From Amycolatopsis keratiniphila subsp. keratiniphila (GTDB lineage Bacteria; Actinomycetota; Actinomycetes; Mycobacteriales; Pseudonocardiaceae), in the NCBI RefSeq assembly GCF_001620365.2, contig NZ_LQMT02000010.1, positions 283,657 through 347,656 of the forward strand: DNA of 64,000 nt, read 5' to 3'. Under the pieces are notes generated by a model. It searched no databases, was not told where the DNA came from, and worked only from the letters and a program-made list of their open reading frames with translations. This document shows, piece after piece, positions 32,462 to 45,257 of the stretch (position 1 is the stretch's first letter; each line of letters starts with the position of its first letter). The translations under genes and the position numbers were made by a program.

Positions 32462-34402
32462 TCACCGCGGCGCCGTCGTGGCGGGACGCGGCTCGGAACC
32501 GTCCGGCCACCGCGCCGGCTGTCCTCGATGGACACCGTTCATGAAGCGCTGCCAAACGTCGGCCGGGATCGTCCGGCCGGTCAGTTTCTCCCCGGCGGCG
32601 TCCCGCATCCGGCGCGGCTCGTCGGAGCCGACCCAGACCGCGGTCGCGAGCTGCGGCGTGTATCCGACCGCCCAGCCGCCCGCGTTGTCTTCTGTCTCTT
32701 CGAACTGGAAGTCGCCGGTCTTCAGCGCCGCCGGACGATCCTTCAGGCCGGTGGCCAGCACCTGGCTCATCGTGCCCGCGATCCGGCGGCTCACCGCCTC
32801 GTCGCCCTGGAACGCGGGCGTCTTGTCCGGCGGCCGTTCCCATACGACTTCACCGTTCTCGTCCCGGATCTTCGACACCAGATGCGGTGTGGCGCGCATG
32901 CCGCCGGCCGCGAAGGTCGCGTAGGCACCGGCCATGTCACTGGGGCGTAAGGGATACCGGCCGACCGCGATCCCCGGGCCGATCAGGAACCCGTCCTTCT
33001 CGCGCAGGGTCACCGCGCCGTCGACGGATTCGGGGATCCCGGCCGCACGGGCGCCTTCCCGGACCGCTTCGGCGCCGAGCTTCTTCGCCAGGTCGACGAA
33101 CGGGCCCTGAGCACCTCGCCCCATCGCCTCGCGCAGCGTGCACTTCCCGGTTTCGCCGCACTGGTCCTGGAACTCGAAGGTCTCGCCAAGGAAATCCACC
33201 GACGCGGGCGCCTTAAACGGTTCGTCCACGTTCACCCCCCGTTCGAGCCCGGCGGCGAGGATGAACGGCTGGAACGTCGAACCGGTGCCGTACGGGGTGC
33301 CCGCGTAGTCGTGCACGCTCCAGCCGCCGCCGTTGTAGGCGCGGATGGCCCCGGTCCCGGGTTCGACGGCGACCAGCGACGCGCGGAAGTGTTCCGGCTG
33401 CCCCTTCAACCGTTCCTTGACCGCCTTCTCGGCTTCGGCCTGAGCACGCGGATCGATGGTCGTCTCGACCTTCATCGCGCCGCCGCGGAGCCGGTCGAGC
33501 GGGTAGCCGACCTGCTCGAGTTCGGCGAGGACCTGCTGCTTGATGTGGTACTGCTCGTAGGTCACGCGGCCGGCCCTGGTCTCGGACGGCGCTTGGATCG
33601 CGTCCTCCGGGTAGGTCATGGTGACCGCTTCGGCCTGGCTGACGTAGCCGCGCGCGACCAGTTTGTTCATCACATAGGACCAGCGTTTCATCGCGTGCTC
33701 GTGGCTGGAGGCGTACGGGTCGTGTACCGAAGGCGACTGGATCATCCCCGCGAGGAAGGCCGCCTCGCTCCAGGTCATCGAGTCGTCGAGCTTGCGGCCG
33801 AAGTAGGCGTTCATCGCCGACGCCGGGCCGTAGGTGCCGCGACCGAACGAGATGATGTTGACGTAGCTCTCGAAAATCTCCTTCTTCGTCTGCTGCTGGG
33901 TGATCTTCGTGGCGAGCACGAGTTCGGAGAACTTGCGGGTGAGGGTGGCGTCCTCGTTGCCGGTGGACTTCTTGATGTACTGCTGGGTGATCCCCGAGCC
34001 GCCGCCGACGCCGGTCACCAGCGCGCGGCCGAGCCCGGTGAGATCGAAACCCTCGTTGTCCCAGAAGGTCGGGTCCTCGGTCGCGACGATCGCGTCGCGC
34101 AGTTTCGCGGGGACGGCGTCGTAGGGTACGAACAGCCGGTCGCCGCCGGGCGGGACCACCTTGAGCAGTTCGGAACCGTCCGCGTTCTGCAGGACGACGG
34201 TCTTGTCGAGGTCGGCGAGGACCTCTTGCGGGCTGCGGACGTCGAGCAGGACGTACGCGAGCCCGAACGCGACGACCGGGATGCCGATCACCAGGCCGAG
34301 CGTCCAGGCGGCGATCTTGCGCCACCTGCGCTTCTTCCGTTTCGGCTCCGGGGTGGCCGTGGTCTCCGACTCGGGTGCGTCTGCCTCATCCGGGTTTTCC
34401 AC
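32462..34402 (-). CDS. Class A penicillin-binding protein with degenerate transpeptidase domain
   Basis: Protein of 646 residues: a basic cytoplasmic tail, one membrane helix (about 30-53), a GT51 glycosyltransferase domain (about 80-250) and a transpeptidase-fold domain (about 340-600). The glycosyltransferase looks active: Glu109 in ATEDPTFW, GITQQYIKK at 137-145, and KKEIFESYVNIISFGRGTYG. The transpeptidase motifs do not: SxxK is STFQ (375-378), SxN is GAQ (430-432), and KTG(T/S) is KTGD (561-564). It should polymerise glycan but is unlikely to crosslink peptides or bind penicillin covalently in the usual way. Confidence 0.9.
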   Translation of the reverse strand: MENPDEADAPESETTATPEPKRKKRRWRKIAAWTLGLVIGIPVVAFGLAYVLLDVRSPQEVLADLDKTVVLQNADGSELLKVVPPGGDRLFVPYDAVPAKLRDAIVATEDPTFWDNEGFDLTGLGRALVTGVGGGSGITQQYIKKSTGNEDATLTRKFSELVLATKITQQQTKKEIFESYVNIISFGRGTYGPASAMNAYFGRKLDDSMTWSEAAFLAGMIQSPSVHDPYASSHEHAMKRWSYVMNKLVARGYVSQAEAVTMTYPEDAIQAPSETRAGRVTYEQYHIKQQVLAELEQVGYPLDRLRGGAMKVETTIDPRAQAEAEKAVKERLKGQPEHFRASLVAVEPGTGAIRAYNGGGWSVHDYAGTPYGTGSTFQPFILAAGLERGVNVDEPFKAPASVDFLGETFEFQDQCGETGKCTLREAMGRGAQGPFVDLAKKLGAEAVREGARAAGIPESVDGAVTLREKDGFLIGPGIAVGRYPLRPSDMAGAYATFAAGGMRATPHLVSKIRDENGEVVWERPPDKTPAFQGDEAVSRRIAGTMSQVLATGLKDRPAALKTGDFQFEETEDNAGGWAVGYTPQLATAVWVGSDEPRRMRDAAGEKLTGRTIPADVWQRFMNGVHRGQPARWPDGSEPRPATTAPR

Positions 34403-34471
34403 GCCAGGTTAGACGCCCGAACGAGTGAAAAGGTTGTGGGAAAGTCACCGAATGGCCACCGGTTCACGACT

Positions 34472-34494
34472 TGAAGAATTCTTCATTTGATAAT
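34472..34494 (+). promoter_or_regulatory. Palindromic operator and -10 box for the ArsR gene
   Basis: TGAAGAATTCTTCA (34472-34485) is a perfect 14-bp palindrome, followed by TGATAAT (34488-34494). The ATG lies eight bases after the -10 box with no ribosome binding site, so the mRNA is probably leaderless and the ArsR protein probably represses itself here. Confidence 0.65.
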
Positions 34495-34502
34495 GTGCGC
34501 AG

Positions 34503-34832
34503 ATGCCCGTCCCCCTGTACCAGGCCAAGGCGGAGTTCTTCCGCATGCTGGGCCACCCGGTCCGGATCCGTGTACTGGAGCTGCTCGCCGAAGGCCCGAA
34601 AGCCGTCCGCGAACTGCTCGCCGAGATCGAGGTCGAGGCCTCCAACCTGTCACAGCAGCTGGCCGTCCTGCGCCGGTCGGGAATCGTCACTTCGACCCGC
34701 GAGGGCTCGACGGTGGTGTACGCGCTCGCCGGCGGCGACGTAGTCGAGCTCCTGCGCGCGGCCCGGCGCATCCTCACCGAGCTGCTGGCCGACCAGAACG
34801 TCCTGCTCGCCCAGCTACGCGACGCGGAGTGA
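34503..34832 (+). CDS. ArsR family transcriptional regulator
   Basis: Winged-helix protein of 109 residues. The ArsR fold is clear from LYQAKAEFFRMLGHPVRIRVLELLAEGP through VEASNLSQQLAVLRRSGIVTSTREGSTVVYALA. It has no cysteines, so classical metal sensing through thiolates is unlikely. It lies four bases before the SulP gene and probably controls it. Actinobacterial ArsR-SulP pairs of this kind are frequent. Confidence 0.9.
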   Translation: MPVPLYQAKAEFFRMLGHPVRIRVLELLAEGPKAVRELLAEIEVEASNLSQQLAVLRRSGIVTSTREGSTVVYALAGGDVVELLRAARRILTELLADQNVLLAQLRDAE

Positions 34833-34836
34833 CGGC

Positions 34837-36507
34837 GTGGCGGGTCTGAAACTTTCGGAATTGCGCTCGCTCCTGCCCGGACGTGAAGACCTGCGGACGC
34901 TCAAACGCGCTCCCCGGCACGACCTCACGGCAGGCCTGACCGTCGCGATCGTCGCCCTGCCGCTGGCGCTGGGCTTCGGCATCTCGTCCGGCCTCGGGGC
35001 CGAAGCCGGTTTGGTCACCGCGATCGTCGCCGGCGCGCTGGCCGCGATCTTCGGCGGCTCCAATCTCCAGGTGTCCGGGCCGACCGGCGCGATGACCGTG
35101 GTACTGGTGCCGATCACGGCCACGCACGGGGCGGGCGGCGTGCTGACGGTGGGTCTGCTCGCCGGGGTCTTGCTGCTCCTGCTCGCGGTCGCCCGCGCCG
35201 GCCGGTACATGCGCTACGTGCCGACACCGGTGGTCGAAGGCTTCACGCTGGGCATCGCCGGGGTGATCGCACTGCAGCAGGTTCCCGCCGCGCTCGGCGT
35301 CGCCACCCCGGAAGGCGAAAAAGTGGCCGTCGTCGCGGCGAAGGCGGTGGCCGATTTCGCCGGGCATCCGGCCTGGCCGTCGATCGCGATCGCCGCCGGG
35401 GTCGCCGCCCTCATGCTGCTCGGCGCGAGGTGGCGACCGTCGATCCCGTTCTCGCTGGTCGCGGTGGCCATCGCGACCCTCGTGAGTCACTTCGCGCAGC
35501 TGCCGGTCGCCCGCATCGGCGCCCTGCCCAACGGACTTCCCGCGCCCTCGCTGGACTTCCTGGATCTGTCGACCTTGGGCGCGCTGGCGCCCTCCGCCGT
35601 CGCGGTCGCGGCGCTGGCCGCGCTGGAAAGCCTCCTTTCGGCCACGGTCGCCGACGCGATGAGCGTCAACGAACGCCACGACCCGGACCGGGAACTCTTC
35701 GGGCAGGGCCTCGCGAATCTCGTCACCCCGCTGTTCGGCGGCGTCCCCGCCACCGCGGCGATCGCGCGCACCGCGGTCAACGTCCGTGCCGGGGCGAAGT
35801 CGCGGCTGGCCTCGTTCACCCACGCGATGGTGCTGGCGGTGATCGTCTTCGCGGCGGCGCCGCTCGTGGCCACGATCCCGATCGCGGCACTCGCCGGGGT
35901 GCTGCTGGCCACCGCCGTCCGCATGGTCGAGGCGGGTTCGGTCCGCGCGCTCCTGCGCTCCACCCGTCGTGACGCGCTGGTCCTCGTGCTCACCGCGGCA
36001 GCGACGCTGATCCTGGACCTGGTCACCGCGGTCATCCTCGGCCTCGTCGTGGCGGGCGCACTGGCACTGCGGGCGATCGCGAAGGCGGCTCGCATCGAAG
36101 AGGTGGCGCTCGACCACGCCGATCACGCGGCCGAGGAGCAGGCGCTGCTGGACGAGCACATCGTCGCGTTCCGGCTCGACGGACCGCTGGTCTTCGCCGC
36201 GGCCCACCAATTCCTGCTGGAGCTGTCCGAGGTGGCCGACGTCCGGGTGGTCATCCTCCGGATGTCACGGGTGTCGGCCATCGACGCCACCGGCGCCCTC
36301 GTCCTGCGCGACGCCATCGAACGCCTCGAACATCGCGGGATCACGGTCCTGGTGTCGGGCATCAAACCCGGCCACGAGAAGGTGCTCGACGAACTCGGCG
36401 TCGCGGACCGGCTCCGCGCGGAGGGCCGGGTCTTCCCGGATACACCGCACGCCATCGATTTCGCGCACGCGCTGCTGACCTCAAGCGAGGAACGCGCGAA
36501 GCAGTGA
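34837..36507 (+). CDS. SulP family anion transporter with STAS domain
   Basis: Transporter of 556 residues. The membrane part (about 30-420) has the SulP signature region HDLTAGLTVAIVALPLALGFGISSG, FGGSNLQVSGPTGAMTVVL and the LESLLSATVADAM block. The C-terminal STAS domain (about 440-545) includes RMSRVSAIDATGALVLRD, keeping the serine/threonine switch region. It may carry sulfate, bicarbonate or dicarboxylate; the sequence does not decide, and no carbonic anhydrase gene is adjacent. The GTG at 34837 is coupled to the ArsR gene, and its end overlaps the convergent GntR gene by 27 bases. Confidence 0.9.
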   Translation: MAGLKLSELRSLLPGREDLRTLKRAPRHDLTAGLTVAIVALPLALGFGISSGLGAEAGLVTAIVAGALAAIFGGSNLQVSGPTGAMTVVLVPITATHGAGGVLTVGLLAGVLLLLLAVARAGRYMRYVPTPVVEGFTLGIAGVIALQQVPAALGVATPEGEKVAVVAAKAVADFAGHPAWPSIAIAAGVAALMLLGARWRPSIPFSLVAVAIATLVSHFAQLPVARIGALPNGLPAPSLDFLDLSTLGALAPSAVAVAALAALESLLSATVADAMSVNERHDPDRELFGQGLANLVTPLFGGVPATAAIARTAVNVRAGAKSRLASFTHAMVLAVIVFAAAPLVATIPIAALAGVLLATAVRMVEAGSVRALLRSTRRDALVLVLTAAATLILDLVTAVILGLVVAGALALRAIAKAARIEEVALDHADHAAEEQALLDEHIVAFRLDGPLVFAAAHQFLLELSEVADVRVVILRMSRVSAIDATGALVLRDAIERLEHRGITVLVSGIKPGHEKVLDELGVADRLRAEGRVFPDTPHAIDFAHALLTSSEERAKQ

Positions 36508-37203
36508 AGCGGTCCCTTCGACGTGTTCCGTCATCGCCCGGCGGGCCGCCTCGGAGTCCCCGGCGAGGATCGCGTCGACGATGGCCTCGTGCTGGGCGTT
36601 GGAATGCTCCAGGTTCGGTTCGAGCAGCGGGATCATGTCGAGCAGCTGGTTCACCCGCATCCGTGCGTCGGCCATCGCCGTGGTCAGCGAACCGGACGCC
36701 GTGACCTCGGCGATCGCCAGGTGCAGCCGCGAATCCTTGCGCCGGTAGTCGCCGACGTCGGCCGCCGCGGCCTCGGCGAGTGTGCTGGTCAGATGCTGCC
36801 GGTCAGCCGGGCTGAGCGAACGCGAGGCCGCCATCTCGGCGGCGCCGGTCTCCAGGACGTGCCGGAGGCCGAGCGCGTCCTCCAGCGTGGCGTTGTCGAC
36901 CTTCCGGCCGTCGGCGGCGGGCGGGTCGGGCAGCACGTCGTTGACGAACGTGCCGCCGTACCGCCCGCGCCGCGATTCGACGTACCCCGCGTCGGACAGC
37001 GCGCGGATGGCCTCGCGCAGCGTCACCCGGCTGACCCCGAGCCGCTCGGCGAGCTCACGCTCCGAGGGCAGCCGCTCCCCCGCGCCCACCACGCCCAGCC
37101 GGATCGCCTGGAGCAGCCTTTCGACGGTCTCCTCGAAGGCGTTGCCCGCGCGCACCGGGCGGAACAGCGCGTCACCCGCGTTCGCGACCGTGCTCGACTC
37201 CAC
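36481..37203 (-). CDS. GntR/FadR (FCD) transcriptional regulator
   Basis: Regulator of 240 residues with a winged helix ([30 protein letters not shown], about 42-72) and an FCD domain with its metal ligands around [11 protein letters not shown] and [13 protein letters not shown]. It starts 30 bases after sdaA on the same strand, so it may be transcribed with the glycine operon or sense a product such as pyruvate/lactate (PdhR/LldR-like), which is inference. The GTG start has TAAACT six bases upstream and no ribosome binding site. Confidence 0.87.
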   Translation of the reverse strand: MESSTVANAGDALFRPVRAGNAFEETVERLLQAIRLGVVGAGERLPSERELAERLGVSRVTLREAIRALSDAGYVESRRGRYGGTFVNDVLPDPPAADGRKVDNATLEDALGLRHVLETGAAEMAASRSLSPADRQHLTSTLAEAAAADVGDYRRKDSRLHLAIAEVTASGSLTTAMADARMRVNQLLDMIPLLEPNLEHSNAQHEAIVDAILAGDSEAARRAMTEHVEGTASLLRAFLA

Positions 37204-37233
37204 TCTTCGAGTTTAGGCGGCCCGCAATTCGTC

Positions 37234-38607
37234 TCAGCATTCGATGACGTTCACGGCGAGGCCGCCGCGAGCGGTCTCCTTGTACTTCACGCTCATGTCG
37301 GCACCGGTCTCGCGCATCGTCTTGATCGCCTTGTCCAGCGTCACGACGTGCGAACCGTCGCCGCGCATCGCCATCCGCGCCGCGTGGATCGCCTTCGACG
37401 CGCCGACGGCGTTGCGCTCGATGCACGGGATCTGCACCAGCCCGCCGACCGGGTCGCAGGTCAGCCCCAGGTGGTGCTCGACCCCGATCTCGGCGGCGTT
37501 CTCCACCTGCGCGGGTGAACCGCCGAGGACCTCGGTGAGCCCGGCGGCGGCCATCGCACTGGCCGAACCGACCTCACCCTGGCAGCCGACCTCGGCACCC
37601 GAGATCGAGCCCGTCTGCTTGAGGATCGAGCCGATCGCGCCCGCGGTGAGCATGAACGTCACGATGCCGTCGTCCGACGAGCCCCGGATGAACCGCTGGT
37701 AGTAGTGCAGAACGGCCGGGATGATCCCCGCGGCGCCGTTGGTCGGCGCGGTGACGACGCGGCCGCCCGCGGCGTTCTCCTCGTTGACCGCCAGCGCGTA
37801 CAGGCTCACCCAGTCCATCGCGTACAGCGGGTCGCCGACGCCGTCCTCGGCGAGCAGCTTCTCGTGCAACGCCTTCGCACGCCGAGGAACCTTCAGCCCT
37901 CCCGGAAGCACGCCCTCGTGCTCGCAGCCGTTGCGCACGCATTCCGCCATGACCTGCCAGATCTCCAGCAGCCCTTCGCGGATCTCCTCGCGAGTGCGCC
38001 ACGAAAGCTCGTTGCGCAGCATGATCTCGCTGATGGACAGCCCGGTGTCCTCGCAGTGCTTCAGCAGATCCGCGCCGGTGCGGAACGGGAACTCCAGCTT
38101 CGTCGAGTCCTCGACGACGACGGTGTCGGTCTCGTAGGACTCGTCGCGGACGAACCCGCCGCCGACGGAGTAGTAGGTGCGCTCGCGCAGCACCTTCCCG
38201 TCGGCGTCGAACGCGCGGAAGATCATCCCGTTCGGATGTGCCGGCAACGACTTCCGCCGGTGCATGGTCAGGTCGGTGTCCTCGGTGAACACGATCTCGT
38301 GCTCGCCGCGCACCTTCAACCGGCACGATTCGCGGATCGCCGCGATCTTGCCGGGCACGGTGTCGGTGTCGATCTCCTCCGGACGCTCCCCGGACAGCCC
38401 GAGCAGCACGGCCTTGTCGCTGCCGTGCCCGAACCCGGTCGCGCCGAGCGAGCCGAAAAGCTCGCTCTGGACGCGTGCCGTCGCGGTGAGGTCACCGTCG
38501 GCCGCCAGACCGTCCACAAAGGTCAGTGCGGCGCGCATCGGGCCCACCGTGTGGGAGCTGGAGGGGCCGATGCCGATCGAAAACAGGTCGAAGACGCTGA
38601 TCGCCAT
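37234..38607 (-). CDS. sdaA: L-serine ammonia-lyase, iron-sulfur dependent
   Basis: Single-chain L-serine dehydratase of 457 residues that turns serine into pyruvate and ammonia. The beta domain opens with [21 protein letters not shown]. The alpha domain has [16 protein letters not shown] and [19 protein letters not shown], whose cysteines bind the 4Fe-4S cluster. It lies 16 bases after lipA, as the last enzyme gene of the glycine-cleavage operon, so glycine can run through serine to pyruvate. The start at 38607 gives the standard N-terminus. Confidence 0.95.
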   Translation of the reverse strand: MAISVFDLFSIGIGPSSSHTVGPMRAALTFVDGLAADGDLTATARVQSELFGSLGATGFGHGSDKAVLLGLSGERPEEIDTDTVPGKIAAIRESCRLKVRGEHEIVFTEDTDLTMHRRKSLPAHPNGMIFRAFDADGKVLRERTYYSVGGGFVRDESYETDTVVVEDSTKLEFPFRTGADLLKHCEDTGLSISEIMLRNELSWRTREEIREGLLEIWQVMAECVRNGCEHEGVLPGGLKVPRRAKALHEKLLAEDGVGDPLYAMDWVSLYALAVNEENAAGGRVVTAPTNGAAGIIPAVLHYYQRFIRGSSDDGIVTFMLTAGAIGSILKQTGSISGAEVGCQGEVGSASAMAAAGLTEVLGGSPAQVENAAEIGVEHHLGLTCDPVGGLVQIPCIERNAVGASKAIHAARMAMRGDGSHVVTLDKAIKTMRETGADMSVKYKETARGGLAVNVIEC

Positions 38608-38623
38608 TGATCTGCCCTCCTTC

Positions 38624-39625
38624 CTATCTGGCCAGCAGTGAGCTGGCCTCTTGGGCCGCGGGCCCTTCGGCGGCGAGATGGGCCAAATTCTCCGACAGCG
38701 CTTCGCCGCGGTGGGCCTTCGTCTGGGCGAAAAGGCGACCGGCCCGATACGACGAGCGGACCAGCGGCCCGGCCATCACACCAGCGAAGCCCATCGCTTC
38801 GGCTGCCTTCGAATGCTCGACGAACTCCTCCGGCTTGACCCAGCGGTCCACCGGATGATGCCTCGGCGACGGTCGCAGGTACTGGGTGATCGTGAGGATC
38901 TCGCAGCCCGCGTCGACCAGGTCCTTCATCGCGGGCGCGACCTCTTCGGGGGTCTCGCCCATGCCGAGGATCAGGTTCGACTTCGTCACCAAACCGGCCT
39001 CACGAGCCTTCGTGATGACCTCCAGCGACCGCGCATAGCGGAAACCCGGCCGGATCCGCTTGAAGATCCGCGGCACCGTCTCCACGTTGTGCGCCAGAAC
39101 CTCCGGCCGCGAACCGAACACCTCGGCCAGCTGATCCGGATCCGCGTTGAAGTCCGGGATCAGCAGCTCCACACCGGTACCCGGGTTCAGCGCGTGGATC
39201 TGACGAACGGTCTCCGCGTACAGCCACGCGCCACCGTCCTCCAGGTCGTCACGCGCGACACCGGTCACCGTCGAGTAGCGCAAGCCCATGGCCTGCACCG
39301 ACTCCGCCACCTTCCGCGGCTCGGTCCGGTCCAGCGCTTCCGGCTTGCCCGTGTCGATCTGGCAGAAGTCACACCGGCGGGTGCACTGGTCGCCACCGAT
39401 CAGGAACGTCGCCTCGCGGTCTTCCCAGCACTCGTAGATGTTGGGGCAACCGGCCTCCTCACACACGGTGTGGAGGCCTTCACGCTTGACCAGTCCCTTG
39501 AGCTCCGTGAACTCCGGACCCATCCGGGCCCGGGTCTTGATCCACGGCGGCTTCTTCTCGATCGGGGTCTGCGCGTTGCGGACTTCCAGCCGGAGAAGTT
39601 TGCGCCCCTCGGGGAGCGCGCTCAT
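38624..39625 (-). CDS. lipA: Lipoyl synthase
   Basis: Radical-SAM enzyme of 333 residues that inserts two sulfurs into protein-bound octanoyl groups. The auxiliary-cluster cysteines are Cys55, Cys60 and Cys66, and the radical-SAM cluster is Cys81-x3-Cys85-x2-Cys88. It also has the conserved C-terminal [11 protein letters not shown]. It supplies the lipoyl arm that GcvH needs, which explains its place in this operon. The octanoyl transferase LipB is not in the window. The ATG at 39625 overlaps the glyA stop by four bases. Confidence 0.96.
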   Translation of the reverse strand: MSALPEGRKLLRLEVRNAQTPIEKKPPWIKTRARMGPEFTELKGLVKREGLHTVCEEAGCPNIYECWEDREATFLIGGDQCTRRCDFCQIDTGKPEALDRTEPRKVAESVQAMGLRYSTVTGVARDDLEDGGAWLYAETVRQIHALNPGTGVELLIPDFNADPDQLAEVFGSRPEVLAHNVETVPRIFKRIRPGFRYARSLEVITKAREAGLVTKSNLILGMGETPEEVAPAMKDLVDAGCEILTITQYLRPSPRHHPVDRWVKPEEFVEHSKAAEAMGFAGVMAGPLVRSSYRAGRLFAQTKAHRGEALSENLAHLAAEGPAAQEASSLLAR

Positions 39626-40890
39626 CGGTTGAGGTCCGCGTACAACGGGTGCTTCTTGGCCAGCAGCTCGACCCGGGCGGACAGCGACTGACGCAGATCC
39701 TCGTCGAAGTCCGGGCGCAGCGCCTCGGCGATGATGTCGGCGACCTCGGCGAAGTCCTCGGCGCCGAAGCCGCGGGTCGCCAGCGCCGGGGTGCCGATCC
39801 GCAGGCCGGAGGTGACCATCGGCGGACGCGGGTCGAACGGGACGGCGTTGCGGTTGACCGTGATGCCGACCGAGTGCAGCCGGTCCTCGGCCTGCTGACC
39901 GTCCAAAGTGGAGTTGACCAGATCGACGAGCACCAGGTGCACGTCGGTGCCGCCGGTCAGCACGCGGACGCCTGCCTCGCTGCAGTCCGTGCGCGAAAGG
40001 CGGTCGGCCAGGATCTTCGCGCCTTCGAGCACACGCTGCTGGCGCTCGCGGAACTCCTCGCTCGCGGCGATCTTGAGCGCGACGGCCTTGGCGGCGATGA
40101 CGTGCTCCAGCGGACCGCCCTGCTGGCCGGGGAACACCGCCGAGTTGATCTTCTTGGCGAGTTCCTGTCGGCACAGGATGATGCCGCCGCGCGGGCCGCC
40201 GAGGGTCTTGTGCGTGGTCGTGGTGACGATGTCGGCGTAGGGCACCGGGCTCGGGTGCAGCCCGGCCGCGACCAGACCGGCGAAGTGCGCCATGTCGACC
40301 ATGACCTTCGCACCGACCTCGTCGGCGATACGGCGGAACTCGGCGAAGTCGAGCTGACGCGGGTACGCCGACCAGCCGGCGATGATCAGCTTCGGCTTGT
40401 GCTCCTTGGCGAGGCGCTCGATCTCCTCGATGTCGACGATCCCGGTCTCTTTGTCGACGTGGTAGGCGACGACGTTGTAGAGCTTGCCCGAGAAGTTGAT
40501 CTTCATCCCGTGGGTCAGGTGCCCGCCGTGGGCGAGGTCGAGACCGAGGATGGTGTCGCCGGGGTTGAGCACCGAGACCATGGCGGCGGCGTTGGCCTGC
40601 GCGCCCGAATGCGGCTGGACGTTGGCGTGTTCGGCGCCGAAGAGCGCCTTCGCGCGGTCGATCGCCAGCTGCTCGATGACGTCGACGTGCTCACAACCGC
40701 CGTAGTAGCGGCGGCCGGGGTAGCCCTCGGCGTACTTGTTGGTCAGCACCGAACCCTGCGCTTCGAGCACGCCCACCGGGGCGAAGTTCTCGGAGGCGAT
40801 CATCTCCAGGGTCGACTGCTGCCGGTCGAGTTCGGCCGCGACGGCGGTGGCGACCTCGGGGTCCACTTCGGACAGGGCAGCGTTGAACAT
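39622..40890 (-). CDS. glyA: Serine hydroxymethyltransferase
   Basis: PLP enzyme of 422 residues that interconverts glycine plus methylene-tetrahydrofolate with serine. The PLP lysine is in [15 protein letters not shown] (near residue 227), with [10 protein letters not shown] and the C-terminal [12 protein letters not shown] segment. One base separates it from gcvH, and it overlaps lipA. In this operon it uses the one-carbon unit released by glycine cleavage to make serine for SdaA. This may be a second, catabolic glyA copy beside a housekeeping one (inference). Confidence 0.96.
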   Translation of the reverse strand: MFNAALSEVDPEVATAVAAELDRQQSTLEMIASENFAPVGVLEAQGSVLTNKYAEGYPGRRYYGGCEHVDVIEQLAIDRAKALFGAEHANVQPHSGAQANAAAMVSVLNPGDTILGLDLAHGGHLTHGMKINFSGKLYNVVAYHVDKETGIVDIEEIERLAKEHKPKLIIAGWSAYPRQLDFAEFRRIADEVGAKVMVDMAHFAGLVAAGLHPSPVPYADIVTTTTHKTLGGPRGGIILCRQELAKKINSAVFPGQQGGPLEHVIAAKAVALKIAASEEFRERQQRVLEGAKILADRLSRTDCSEAGVRVLTGGTDVHLVLVDLVNSTLDGQQAEDRLHSVGITVNRNAVPFDPRPPMVTSGLRIGTPALATRGFGAEDFAEVADIIAEALRPDFDEDLRQSLSARVELLAKKHPLYADLNR

Positions 40891-40891
40891 G

Positions 40892-41269
40892 TCAGTTCTC
40901 CTGGGTCAGGACGGCGTACGCCTGGGCGTCGAGCAGGGCCGGCACGTCGCCGGACAGACGCACCTTCAGGAGCCATCCTTCGGCGTACGGGTCCGAGTTG
41001 ATGAGCTCGGGGGTGTCCGTTGTGGCCTCGTTCACCTCGACGACCTCGCCGTCCACGGGTGCGTACAGCTCGCTGACCGATTTGGTCGACTCGACCTCGC
41101 CGAACACCTCGCCCGCGGTGACGGTGTCGCCGACCGAGGGGAGCTGGACGAACACGATGTCACCGAGCGATTCGGCGGCGAAGGCGGTGATGCCCACGGT
41201 GGCGAAGCCGTCGGCGACGTTCAGCCACTCGTGTTCCTTCGTGTACTTCAGGTCCTGGGGGATGCTCAT
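40892..41269 (-). CDS. gcvH: Glycine cleavage system H protein
   Basis: Lipoyl carrier of 125 residues. The lipoylated lysine is Lys63 in [15 protein letters not shown], and the N-terminus [10 protein letters not shown] is typical. It shuttles the aminomethyl group between GcvP, GcvT and the dihydrolipoyl dehydrogenase. GAAAGGCCCC precedes the ATG. Length and motifs are normal. Confidence 0.96.
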   Translation of the reverse strand: MSIPQDLKYTKEHEWLNVADGFATVGITAFAAESLGDIVFVQLPSVGDTVTAGEVFGEVESTKSVSELYAPVDGEVVEVNEATTDTPELINSDPYAEGWLLKVRLSGDVPALLDAQAYAVLTQEN

Positions 41270-41283
41270 GAGAAAGGGGCCTT

Positions 41284-42375
41284 TCAGGCGCGGGAGTAGA
41301 AGGGCAGGGCGACGACCTCGACGGGCTCGATACGGCCCCGGATGTCGACGGAAAGCTCGGTGCCGGGCTCGGAGTGCTCCCGGTCCACGTAGGCCATGGC
41401 GATCGGGTAACCCAGCGTCGGTGAGAGGGCACCGCTGGTGACCTCGCCGATCTCGGTGTCACCCGCCAGGACGGTGTAGCCGTGACGCGGCGCGCGGCGG
41501 CCGGAACCCTTGAGCCCGACACGCACGCGGGGAACGTCCTTCTTGGACAGCTCTTCGAGCGCGGCCTTGCCGACGAAGTCGTTCGGCTTCTCGAACTTGA
41601 CCACGCGGCCGAGGCCCGCCTCGAACGGGCTCAGCTGAAGGCTGAGTTCGTTGCCGTACAACGGCATTCCCGCTTCGAGCCGCAGGGTGTCGCGGCAGGC
41701 GAGACCGGCCGGGAGCAGGCCGTGCGGCTCGCCCGCGTCGGTGAGGATGCGCCAGACGGCGGGCGCCTCACCGGCCGGGACATACAGCTCGAAACCGTCC
41801 TCGCCGGTGTAGCCGGTGCGGGCGAGCAGGACGTCGTGTCCCTTCACGACGGCCGGGACGCTCGCGTAGTACTTGAGCGCGCCCAGGTCGGCGTCGGTGA
41901 CGGCGCCGAGGATCTCGACGGCCTTCGGGCCCTGGACGGCGATCAGCGCGACGTCCTCGGACTTGTTCTCGACGACCGCGTCGAAACCCGAGACCCGCTC
42001 GGCCAGCGCATCCGCGACCACGGTGGCGTTGCCCGCATTGGCGACGACCAGGAACTTCTCGTCGGCGAGGCGGTAGACGACCAGGTCGTCCAGCACGCCG
42101 CCGTTCTCGTCGCAGATCATCGTGTAGCGCGCCCGGCCCGGCTTGACGCCCGACAGGTTGCCGACCAGCGCGTAGTCGAGGGTGTCGGCGGCCTGCGGGC
42201 CGGTCACCTCGATCTCGGCCATGTGGGAGAGGTCGAACAGGCCGGCGGCCTCGCGGACCGCCTTGTGCTCCGCCAGTTCGCTGGAATAGCGGATCGGCAT
42301 CGACCAGCCCGCGAAATCGGTGAACAGCGCACCCAGTCCTTTGTGGACTCCGTGCAGGGACGTCTCTTTCGACAT
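41284..42375 (-). CDS. gcvT: Aminomethyltransferase (glycine cleavage T protein)
   Basis: Folate enzyme of 363 residues that releases ammonia from the aminomethyl-lipoyl arm and forms methylene-tetrahydrofolate. The conserved FDLSHMAEIEVTGPQA, ARTGYTGEDGFELYVP and the catalytic Asp region DTLRLEAGMPLYGNE are present. The ATG at 42375 lies eight bases after the gcvP stop. Normal length. Confidence 0.96.
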   Translation of the reverse strand: MSKETSLHGVHKGLGALFTDFAGWSMPIRYSSELAEHKAVREAAGLFDLSHMAEIEVTGPQAADTLDYALVGNLSGVKPGRARYTMICDENGGVLDDLVVYRLADEKFLVVANAGNATVVADALAERVSGFDAVVENKSEDVALIAVQGPKAVEILGAVTDADLGALKYYASVPAVVKGHDVLLARTGYTGEDGFELYVPAGEAPAVWRILTDAGEPHGLLPAGLACRDTLRLEAGMPLYGNELSLQLSPFEAGLGRVVKFEKPNDFVGKAALEELSKKDVPRVRVGLKGSGRRAPRHGYTVLAGDTEIGEVTSGALSPTLGYPIAMAYVDREHSEPGTELSVDIRGRIEPVEVVALPFYSRA

Positions 42376-42383
42376 CAAGTGCC

Positions 42384-45215
<2,832 letters not shown>

Positions 45216-45257
45216 GGGAGCTCCTTGGGTCAGGCGCCGGATAGACCGGTGCGCTGG

